This document shows, in pieces, positions 57,551-64,000 of a stretch of 64,000 nt of DNA. The notes beneath the pieces were generated by a model, which was not told the DNA's origin, did not search any database, and saw only the letters and a list, made by a program, of their open reading frames with translations. Within the stretch, counting starts at the first letter, position 1; each line of letters opens with the position of its first letter. This stretch comes from Paraburkholderia tropica (GTDB taxonomy: Bacteria; Pseudomonadota; Gammaproteobacteria; Burkholderiales; Burkholderiaceae), in the NCBI RefSeq assembly GCF_900109265.1, contig NZ_FNZM01000002.1, forward strand, positions 434,001 through 498,000, in the 5' to 3' direction. A program made the translations under genes and the position numbers.

Positions 57551-57990
57551 GCGTGGCCGCGAAGCGAGGCGCCGCCGAGGCGACCTTGCTGGCGTTCGAT
57601 TACGGCGAAAAGCGCATCGGCGTCGCGCTCGGCAACGTGCTCACGCACAGCGCCCGCGCGCTCACCGTGATTCCCAACAAGAGCAGGGAATATCGGTTCG
57701 AAGCCATCGGCGCGCTGCTGCGCGAGTGGCAGCCGGACCTGCTCGTGGTCGGCCTGCCGCGCCATCCCGACGGCACGCCGCACGCCATGACGCAGCTCGC
57801 CACGCGCTTCGGCAATCAACTGAATGGCCGCTTCAATCTGCCCGTCGTGTGGGTGGACGAGCGCTATTCGTCGGTCGACGCCGAGGCGCGTCTGCGCGAG
57901 CGCGGCGAACGCGCCGAGCACATCGACGCCGAAGCCGCCTGCGTGATCCTGCAGCAATATCTCGACGAACATTCGTCGCAACCCCTCTGA
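57547..57990 (+). CDS. ruvX: Holliday junction resolvase-like RuvX/YqgF
   Basis: This 147-residue RNase H-fold protein has [16 protein letters not shown] near residue 15 and [14 protein letters not shown] near residue 102, carrying the acidic metal ligands. It functions in pre-16S rRNA 5' processing and is classed as a resolvase-like nuclease. Its start overlaps the algH stop (ATGA). Confidence 0.95.
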   Translation: MSVAAKRGAAEATLLAFDYGEKRIGVALGNVLTHSARALTVIPNKSREYRFEAIGALLREWQPDLLVVGLPRHPDGTPHAMTQLATRFGNQLNGRFNLPVVWVDERYSSVDAEARLRERGERAEHIDAEAACVILQQYLDEHSSQPL

Positions 57991-58000
57991 CGCGCCCGTG

Positions 58001-58531
58001 ATGAGCCCACCCGACGCCGAGGCGCTGTACCGCGCCGTTCTCGACCAGATCCGCGCGGCTTATCTGAGCGACGCCTTCAGCGCCGCCGACGGCATCGCCA
58101 TCGCCGGCATTCACAGCGGCGGCGCGTGGCTCGCCGAACGGCTCGCGCGCGATCTCGGCGCGCCGCATCATGGCGTGGTGAACGTCTCGCTGCATCGCGA
58201 CGACTACGCGAAAAAGGGCTTGCACAGCGAGGCGAGCCCGACCGCGCTGCCGTTCGAGGTGGAGAACCGCCGCATCCTGCTCGTCGACGACGTGCTGCAC
58301 ACGGGCCGCACGGTGCGCGCGGCGCTCAACGAACTCTACGATTACGGCCGTCCCGCGTCTGTCGAACTGGCCGTGCTCGCCGATCGCGGCGGCCGCGAAT
58401 TGCCGGTGTCGGCGCGTTTCGTGGGCGCCGAAACGGCCGTGCCCGCGGGCTCGACGCTCGTGCTCGCGCGCGAGGGCGACGATGGCGAACAGGGCCGCTT
58501 CGCGTTCAGGATCGACGCGAACGCCGCCTGA
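58001..58531 (+). CDS. pyrR: Bifunctional PyrR (pyr operon regulator / uracil phosphoribosyltransferase)
   Basis: This 176-residue phosphoribosyltransferase-fold protein has the PRPP-binding motif RILLVDDVLHTGRT near residue 91 and GIAIAGIHSGGAWLAE near residue 33. It senses UMP/PRPP and salvages uracil. GTG 57998 immediately before the ATG could also be used. In this phylum it may have no mRNA-binding role. It lies 10 bp after ruvX. Confidence 0.93.
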   Translation: MSPPDAEALYRAVLDQIRAAYLSDAFSAADGIAIAGIHSGGAWLAERLARDLGAPHHGVVNVSLHRDDYAKKGLHSEASPTALPFEVENRRILLVDDVLHTGRTVRAALNELYDYGRPASVELAVLADRGGRELPVSARFVGAETAVPAGSTLVLAREGDDGEQGRFAFRIDANAA

Positions 58532-58630
58532 TCCGCGAGGCCACGCGCGCTGCGCAGTGCGTGCGACGTGGCCCGCCTCAGACACATCCAACTTTCTCCC
58601 GACTCCGATCTCACCGCAGGACGCATCGCG

Positions 58631-59650
58631 ATGAACACACAGCCCACGCCCGCTTCGCCCGATCGCGGCGACTCGCGCTTTCGCTACGGCTTTCTGAAGG
58701 GCAATCCGCAGCTCACGAAAAACGGCGAGCTCAAGCATCTGCTCTCGATCGAAGGACTGCCGCGCAAGATTCTCACGCACATTCTCGACACGGCCACGCA
58801 GTTCGTCAGCGTGACCGACCGCGACGTGAAAAAGGTCCCGCTGCTGCGCGGCAAGTCGGTGTTCAATCTGTTCTTCGAGAACTCGACGCGCACGCGCACG
58901 ACCTTCGAGATCGCGGCCAAGCGTCTCTCGGCCGACGTGCTGAATCTGAACATCAACGCGTCGTCGACGAGCAAGGGCGAATCGCTGCTCGACACCATCG
59001 GCAACCTTTCCGCGATGCACGCCGACATGTTCGTCGTGCGTCACGCGTCGAGCGGCGCGCCATATCTGATCGCCGAGCATTGCGCGCCGCACGTGCACGT
59101 CATCAACGCCGGCGACGGCCGTCACGCGCACCCGACCCAGGGCCTGCTCGACATGTACACGATCCGCCACTACAAGCGCGATTTCACGAATCTGCGCGTG
59201 GCGATCGTCGGCGACATTCTGCATTCGCGCGTGGCGCGCTCGGACATTCACGCGCTCACCACGCTCGGCGTGCCGGAAGTGCGCGCGATCGGTCCGCGCA
59301 CGCTGCTGCCGGGCGGCCTCGAACAGATGGGCGTGCGCGTGTTTCACAACCTCGACGAAGGGCTCAAGGATGTGGACGTCGTCATCATGCTGCGGCTGCA
59401 GAACGAGCGCATGAGCGGCGCGCTGCTGCCGTCGGCGCAGGAGTATTTCAAGAGCTGGGGCCTCACGCCCGAGCGTCTCGCGCTCGCCGCGCCCGACGCG
59501 ATCGTGATGCACCCCGGACCGATGAACCGCGGCGTCGAAATCGACTCGCAGGTCGCGGACGGCCCGCAGTCGGTGATTCTCGATCAGGTGAGTTTCGGCA
59601 TCGCGGTGCGTATGGCGGTGATGGGCATCGTCGCCGGTAACAACGATTGA
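58631..59650 (+). CDS. pyrB: Aspartate carbamoyltransferase, catalytic chain
   Basis: This 339-residue enzyme has the carbamoyl-phosphate motif [13 protein letters not shown] near residue 78 and the aspartate-binding HPTQGLLD near residue 160. It forms N-carbamoylaspartate, the committed pyrimidine step. ATG 58631 is used; the in-frame start at 58568 has no ribosome-binding site. The N-terminus is longer than in E. coli PyrB, as in type A ATCases assembled with an inactive PyrC' partner. Confidence 0.95.
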   Translation: MNTQPTPASPDRGDSRFRYGFLKGNPQLTKNGELKHLLSIEGLPRKILTHILDTATQFVSVTDRDVKKVPLLRGKSVFNLFFENSTRTRTTFEIAAKRLSADVLNLNINASSTSKGESLLDTIGNLSAMHADMFVVRHASSGAPYLIAEHCAPHVHVINAGDGRHAHPTQGLLDMYTIRHYKRDFTNLRVAIVGDILHSRVARSDIHALTTLGVPEVRAIGPRTLLPGGLEQMGVRVFHNLDEGLKDVDVVIMLRLQNERMSGALLPSAQEYFKSWGLTPERLALAAPDAIVMHPGPMNRGVEIDSQVADGPQSVILDQVSFGIAVRMAVMGIVAGNND

Positions 59651-59685
59651 CAACGATTAATGCAGCAGGGCAGACAGGGCAGCGC

Positions 59686-60975
59686 ATGAAGATTCATATT
59701 CAAGGCGGCACGCTGATCGATCCGGCGAGCGGCGAACAGACGCGTCGGGACGTGTTCATCGAAGCGGGCAAGATCGCCGCGCTCGGCGACGCGCCCGCGG
59801 GCTTTCACGCGGATCGCACGATCGACGCGAACGGACTCATGGTCGCGCCGGGTTTCGTCGACCTGAGCGCACGGCTGCGCGAGCCGGGCTACGAGCACAA
59901 GGCGACGCTCGACTCCGAAATGGCGGCCGCGCTGGCGGGCGGCGTGACGAGCCTCGTGTGTCCGCCGGACACCGACCCGGTGCTCGACGAAGCGGGCCTC
60001 GTGGAGATGCTCAAGTACCGCGCGGGCAAGCTCGAACGCGCGCACGTGCATCCGCTCGGCGCGCTGACGGTCGGGCTCAAGGGGCAGGTGATCACCGAGA
60101 TGGTGTCGCTGACCGAGGCGGGCTGTATCGGCTTCACGCAAGCCGATCAGCCGATCGTCGATACCTCGGTGCTGCTGCGCGCGCTGCAATACGCGAGCAC
60201 GTACGGTTACGCGGTGTGGCTGCGTCCGCAGGATGCGTATCTCTCGAAGGGCGGCGTGGCCGCGAGCGGCGCGCTGGCGTCGCGGCTCGGGCTGTCGGGC
60301 GTGCCGCAGAGCGCGGAAACCATCGCGCTTTTCACGCTGTTCGAGATGATGCGCGTGACGGGCGCGCGCGTGCATGTGCAGCATCTGTCGTCGGCGGCGG
60401 GCGTCGCGCTCGTGCGCGCGGCGAAGGCCGAAGGGCTGCCGGTGACCTGCGACGTCACGGCGAACCATCTGCATCTGATCGACATGGACATCGGCTACTT
60501 CGACGCGCAGTTCCGCCTCGATCCGCCGCTGCGCCAGCAACGCGACCGTGAGGCGCTGCGCGCCGGTCTCGCCGACGGCACGATCGACGCGATCTGCTCG
60601 CAGCACACGCCCGTGGACGACGACGAAAAGCTGCTGCCGTTTGGCGAAGCGACGCCGGGCGCGACGGGTCTCGAACTGCTGCTTTCGCTGACCGTGAAGT
60701 GGGCGCAGGAAGCGGGCGTGCCGCTCGCGAAGGCGCTGGCGCGCATCACGTCCGCGCCGGCCGCCGTGATGGCGCACGAGGCGGGCGGTGTGAGCGTGGG
60801 CGCGCGTGCGGACCTGTGTGTGTTCGACGCGAACACGCACTGGCACGTCGAGCCGCGCGCGCTCAAGAGCCAGGGCCACAACACGCCGTTCCTCGGTTAC
60901 GAGTTGCCCGCCGTGGTGCGCGCGACGCTCGTGGCGGGGCGCATCGGCTTCGAACGTCATATCGAACGTAACTGA
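59686..60975 (+). CDS. Dihydroorotase-like PyrC', catalytically defective ATCase partner
   Basis: This 429-residue amidohydrolase-fold protein aligns with class I dihydroorotases (FVDLSARLREPGYEHKATL near 58), but the metal motif H-x-H reads S61-x-R63 and the catalytic Asp of D-H-x-P-H reads Q306-H-T-P-V. In Pseudomonas and Burkholderia relatives such a defective PyrC' is needed to assemble active aspartate carbamoyltransferase while a separate PyrC does the chemistry. It follows pyrB directly. ATG 59686 is used; an in-frame TTG at 59647 overlapping pyrB is less likely. Confidence 0.92.
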   Translation: MKIHIQGGTLIDPASGEQTRRDVFIEAGKIAALGDAPAGFHADRTIDANGLMVAPGFVDLSARLREPGYEHKATLDSEMAAALAGGVTSLVCPPDTDPVLDEAGLVEMLKYRAGKLERAHVHPLGALTVGLKGQVITEMVSLTEAGCIGFTQADQPIVDTSVLLRALQYASTYGYAVWLRPQDAYLSKGGVAASGALASRLGLSGVPQSAETIALFTLFEMMRVTGARVHVQHLSSAAGVALVRAAKAEGLPVTCDVTANHLHLIDMDIGYFDAQFRLDPPLRQQRDREALRAGLADGTIDAICSQHTPVDDDEKLLPFGEATPGATGLELLLSLTVKWAQEAGVPLAKALARITSAPAAVMAHEAGGVSVGARADLCVFDANTHWHVEPRALKSQGHNTPFLGYELPAVVRATLVAGRIGFERHIERN

Positions 60976-60985
60976 GCGCATCGAC

Positions 60986-61747
60986 ATGAGCCTCTTCTTT
61001 CGCAAAGCCCGTCTGCTCTCGCATCTGCTGCGCGGCGCGTGGACCGTCGCGATGCGCTTTCCGCGCGCGACGCCCGAAAAACGTCACGCGCTCAATCGCG
61101 CCTGGTCGCTGCGGATGCTCGAGCTGTGCGGCTTGCAGCTCGTCGTGCACAACGACGCCGCGCGTCTCGACGCGGGCGCGCTGGTCGTCAGCAATCATAT
61201 TTCGTGGATCGACATCTATGTGATCAACGCGTGGCGGCCGACGCCGTTCGTCTCGAAGGCCGAGGTGCGTAGCTGGCCGCTGATCGGCTGGTTCGCGCAG
61301 AATCTCGACACCGTGTTCATCGAACGCGAAAAGCGCAGCGAAGCGCGCCGCATCATGCAGGAACTGGCCGAGCGGCTGCAGCGCGGCGAACTGATGTGCG
61401 TGTTTCCGGAAGGCACGACGACGGACGGTCTCGGGCTCAAGCCGTTTCATTCGAACATGTTCCAGGCGCCGGTGACGGCGTGCACGCCGGTGCAGCCGAT
61501 CTGCATCATGTACGAGGACGCGCAGGGGCGTCAGTCGCTCGCGCCGGCGTATATCGACGATCTGTCGCTCAAGGATTCGCTCGACGCGATGCTCAAGTCG
61601 GGGCCGCTGACCGCGCACGTCTATGTCGGCGACGCGCTGGAACCCGGCGACGATCGCCGCAAGCTCGCGGCGCGCGCGCAGGAGGCGGTGGGTGTGGCGC
61701 TGGAGACGATGCGCTCGCAAGGGCAGAACGTGGCGGAGCGGGCGTGA
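60986..61747 (+). CDS. 1-acyl-sn-glycerol-3-phosphate acyltransferase-like protein (PlsC family)
   Basis: This 253-residue membrane-associated protein has the HX4D motif as N-H71-I-S-W-I-D76, the FPEGTTT motif near residue 138 and an N-terminal hydrophobic helix. It transfers fatty acyl from ACP or CoA to lysophosphatidic acid, or to ornithine or related lyso lipids. It starts 10 bp after pyrC', so it is likely in the same transcript. Confidence 0.9.
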   Translation: MSLFFRKARLLSHLLRGAWTVAMRFPRATPEKRHALNRAWSLRMLELCGLQLVVHNDAARLDAGALVVSNHISWIDIYVINAWRPTPFVSKAEVRSWPLIGWFAQNLDTVFIEREKRSEARRIMQELAERLQRGELMCVFPEGTTTDGLGLKPFHSNMFQAPVTACTPVQPICIMYEDAQGRQSLAPAYIDDLSLKDSLDAMLKSGPLTAHVYVGDALEPGDDRRKLAARAQEAVGVALETMRSQGQNVAERA

Positions 61748-61807
61748 GCGCGCATGAGCGTGCGCGCCGATAATCAGCGAACCAGCAGCGAAAGCAGGAC
61801 AGACATC

Positions 61808-62623
61808 ATGGATCGTACGGAACTGGGCGCGCGCATCGCGCAGCGCCTCGAAGCGGAACTCGCGCGGCTGCGTGAGCAGTGGACGCAGACGGCGCCTATC
61901 AACCATTTCCATATCGACGACGTATTGCCGGACGACGTCGCGCACGAAATTCGCGCCGCATTTCCGGATGCGTCGAAGATGATGCTGCGTAAAAGCCTGC
62001 GCGAATTGAAGTACGTGTCGGCGCAAATGGATGCGCATGCGCCGCTGCTCGAAGAGATCATCTTCGCATTCCAGATGCCGCGCGTGGTCGAACTGGTGAA
62101 AGAGATCACGGGGCTGCGCTCGCTTTATCCGGACGAGCATCTCTACGCGGGCGGCATTTCGATGATGGGGCCGGGCCACTTCCTGAACCCGCATCTCGAC
62201 AACTCGCACGACAAGGATCGCGCGCACTATCGCGTGCTCAATCTGCTGTATTACGTGTCGCCGGACTGGGCGCTGGAGAAGGGCGGCAACCTCGAAGTGT
62301 GGCCGCAGGGCACGAAGGCCGAACCGACCACGATCGTGAGCCGCTTCAATCGCCTCGCCGTGATGGTGACGAACCAGCACTCGTGGCATTCGGTGTCGAA
62401 GAATCAGAGCGCCGAGCAGCGTTGCTGCGTGTCGAATTACTACTTCTCCGATCATCCGGTCGGCGACGACGCGTATTTTCATCCGACGTCGTTTCGCGGT
62501 CGCCCGGACGAACCGGTGCGCGATGTCGTGTTGCAGGCCGACGCCGCCGCGCGGGGTCTTGTGCGCCGCGTATTCCCGAAGGGCGTCGCGGCGACCACGC
62601 ACGTGTACAACAAGAAGCGCTGA
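61808..62623 (+). CDS. 2-oxoglutarate/Fe(II)-dependent oxygenase
   Basis: This 271-residue protein has the double-stranded beta-helix signatures INHFHIDDVLPDDV near residue 30, H129-L-D131 in NPHLDNSHD, and H194 in HSWHSVSKN, giving the Fe(II) triad. A distal Arg follows for 2-oxoglutarate. Its role is unknown; near lipid and O-antigen genes a lipid or sugar hydroxylation is possible. ATG 61808 follows AGCAGGA; an in-frame ATG 61754 is possible. Confidence 0.87.
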   Translation: MDRTELGARIAQRLEAELARLREQWTQTAPINHFHIDDVLPDDVAHEIRAAFPDASKMMLRKSLRELKYVSAQMDAHAPLLEEIIFAFQMPRVVELVKEITGLRSLYPDEHLYAGGISMMGPGHFLNPHLDNSHDKDRAHYRVLNLLYYVSPDWALEKGGNLEVWPQGTKAEPTTIVSRFNRLAVMVTNQHSWHSVSKNQSAEQRCCVSNYYFSDHPVGDDAYFHPTSFRGRPDEPVRDVVLQADAAARGLVRRVFPKGVAATTHVYNKKR

Positions 62624-62668
62624 TGCCGACCGGCGCGCTGCACGTCATGCAGGCGCGCCGGGGCCGGT

Positions 62669-63520
62669 TCAAACCGATACCGCGCGGCAGGTTTCGCAGG
62701 GCACCTGGGTGAGCACGCGCTGAACCGGATCGGCGACCAGATGCACGGCCGAGAGCCGCTCGCCCCACACGCAGCCCGAATCGAGCCCGACGAGGTTCTG
62801 ACGCAAGGTCAGGCCAAGCGCCGCCCAGTGGCCGAACACCACCGTGATATCGGCCGTCTTGCGGCCGGGCACGTCGAACCAGGGCAGGGTGCCCGGCGGC
62901 GCGGAATCGAGGCCACCGCTCGCGCTGAAATCCATCACGCCGTCGCGATCGCAAAAACGCATGCGCGTGAGCGCGCTGCACGTCACGCGCAGACGCTCGA
63001 TCCCTTTGAGATTCTTCGACCAGCGGCTCGGCTCGTTGCCGTATAGACCCGCGAGCGTTTCCTTCCAGTTGTCGCGCCGTAGCGCTTTTTCCAGATCGCG
63101 AGCGAGTTCCATCGTCAGACCGACGTCCCACTGCGGCAGCACGCCCGCGTGCACCATCAGCATGCCGTTCTCGTAGTGCGCGATCGGGCGATGACGGACC
63201 CAGTGCAGCAGATCGTCGGCGTCAGGCGCATTGAGAATGTCGTCGATCGTGTCGCCTTTTTTCGACTTGCGGATGCCCGCCGACACCGATAGCAGATGCA
63301 GATCGTGATTGCCGAGCACCGCCACGCCGCGCTCGCCCAGCGCGATCACCTCGCGCAGCGTCGCCAGCGATTCGGGGCCACGATTGATGAGGTCGCCGGC
63401 GAACCACAGCGGCGTGTCGGGCGAGGGCGCGGCCTTGGCGAGCAGTTCGCGAAACGGCGTGAGGCAACCCTGGAGATCGCCGAAGGCAAGAGGAGCGGGA
63501 GACGGCGCGTGCTTGGTCAT
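62669..63520 (-). CDS. apaH: Symmetrical bis(5'-nucleosyl)-tetraphosphatase ApaH
   Basis: This 283-residue metallophosphatase has the motifs FGDLQGC near residue 13, FAGDLINRGPES near residue 40, LGNHDLHLL near residue 69, and later VHAGVLPQWD. It cleaves Ap4A and related alarmones, including 5' NpnN RNA caps. It is convergent with the 2OG oxygenase and divergent from the rfbB promoter region, an arrangement common beside Burkholderia O-antigen clusters. Confidence 0.96.
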   Translation of the reverse strand: MTKHAPSPAPLAFGDLQGCLTPFRELLAKAAPSPDTPLWFAGDLINRGPESLATLREVIALGERGVAVLGNHDLHLLSVSAGIRKSKKGDTIDDILNAPDADDLLHWVRHRPIAHYENGMLMVHAGVLPQWDVGLTMELARDLEKALRRDNWKETLAGLYGNEPSRWSKNLKGIERLRVTCSALTRMRFCDRDGVMDFSASGGLDSAPPGTLPWFDVPGRKTADITVVFGHWAALGLTLRQNLVGLDSGCVWGERLSAVHLVADPVQRVLTQVPCETCRAVSV

Positions 63521-63905
63521 GAATCGGAATCAGTTGCAGTACAAGTTGCAGTACAACGCGGTGCGCACGAAGAAGGGAGTGACGGTATCACAGGAATACT
63601 TTTGTCGCGTGATCGCACCTGAATTTGACATCATCGAGACAGATGAGCCGCGAGGCAGCGTAGAAAAGGCGCGGTAAGTGTCGGATTAAATTTTGTCAAG
63701 CTGTTTCAAGATGTTAGCGGTATGGTTTTCGCTTCCGCTGGCCTTATAATTGCAAGGATAAAATCAGAGCCAGAGTATGCTGAGTGGGTAATTTCTGGCG
63801 TTTTTGGCGTCAAAAGTCCCTTTTTTACAGCATTCTTTCGCGCATCTGGCGGCCGGGGTGGTAACGCCAGACCTGCAATCCAACACGCGACAAGAAAGGA
63901 GTTCC
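63521..63905 (+). promoter_or_regulatory. Intergenic region upstream of rfbB with -10 element and leader hairpin
   Basis: The gap holds two tandem copies of GTTGCAGTACAA (63533-63557), a TATAAT -10 at 63745-63750 with a weak -35, and a leader hairpin TCTGGCG/CGCCAGA (63845-63871) before a GAAAGGAG-type ribosome-binding site. It is the likely promoter region of the O-antigen cluster. No gene is supported in it. Confidence 0.5.
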
Positions 63906-64000
63906 ATGATTCTCGTAACGGGCGGTGCCGGCTTTATCGGCGCCAATTTTGTGCTTGATTGGCTGAGCCAGGCCGACGAAGCCGTTCTCAACGTAGACAA
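63906..64000 (+). CDS. rfbB: dTDP-glucose 4,6-dehydratase (5' end only)
   Basis: The first 32 residues start MILVTGGAGFIGANFV, the G-x-x-G-x-x-G nucleotide-binding motif of extended SDR sugar-nucleotide dehydratases. Adjacency to apaH and the spacing to a promoter fit RfbB/RmlB, the second enzyme of dTDP-L-rhamnose synthesis and first gene of the O-antigen cluster in relatives. The gene runs off the window, so other SDR epimerase/dehydratases cannot be excluded. Confidence 0.8.
   Translation, partial: MILVTGGAGFIGANFVLDWLSQADEAVLNVD

Noticed and set aside
63519..63677. A 52-residue plus-strand frame overlapping the apaH start
   Set aside because: It contains tandem repeats, has no family resemblance and begins inside the apaH start codon.
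63841..63900. A possible JUMPstart/ops element upstream of rfbB
   Set aside because: GGTGGTAACG is only vaguely like the ops core and the wider JUMPstart consensus is not found; only the hairpin is supported.

Overview
The window is very G+C-rich DNA with long antisense shadow frames. Its gene neighbourhoods are typical of Burkholderiaceae: algH-ruvX-pyrR-pyrB-pyrC'-plsC, apaH next to rfbB, and CIRCE-controlled groESL. A Paraburkholderia/Caballeronia/Burkholderia-type chromosome is the best reading. I recognise no transposase, integrase, tRNA, rRNA or CRISPR array.

Layout. (1) 1-3.8 kb is a divergent sulfide/persulfide detoxification locus: an SQR fusion, two YeeE/YedE channel halves and an ArsR-type thiol sensor on the minus strand, facing a persulfide-dioxygenase-like hydrolase; interleaved promoters and a palindrome lie between. 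(2) 3.9-9.1 kb holds housekeeping and accessory genes (quinone oxidoreductase, XapX, host-attachment protein, PNPOx-like flavoprotein, entericidin, GntR regulator). (3) 6.9-27.2 kb is mostly an exopolysaccharide locus of the Wzx/Wzy type: polyprenyl-phosphate sugar transferases, Wza, Wzc, an acyltransferase, six glycosyltransferases, Wzy, Wzx and an exported glycosidase. (4) 27.2-43.1 kb, on the minus strand and ending 24 bp from the last glycosyltransferase, is a hybrid NRPS-PKS locus: Sfp-type PPTase, membrane acyltransferase, a 3359-residue A-T-KS-AT-T-AMT-C-A-T synthase, a C-TE protein and an exported SGNH hydrolase. (5) 43.8-50.7 kb has further accessory genes: a GT2, an FkbH-like HAD protein, two JmjC/cupin-like paralogues and a GT4. 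(6) 51-64 kb is core genome: groESL, thiD, rubredoxin, the pyrimidine operon, plsC, a 2OG oxygenase, apaH and the start of rfbB, probably the first gene of an O-antigen cluster.

The most interesting part is the NRPS-PKS. Its domain order predicts that a valine-like residue is extended with malonate, transaminated at the beta-keto position to a beta,gamma-diamino acid, and joined to glycine. Release would involve an unusual C-TE protein whose C domain has Ser in place of the catalytic His and whose TE has Cys in place of Ser. No exporter is seen nearby, while a membrane acyltransferase and an SGNH hydrolase flank or belong to the locus and a polysaccharide locus abuts it. A testable hypothesis is therefore that the product decorates a cell-surface glycan rather than being a free secreted metabolite.
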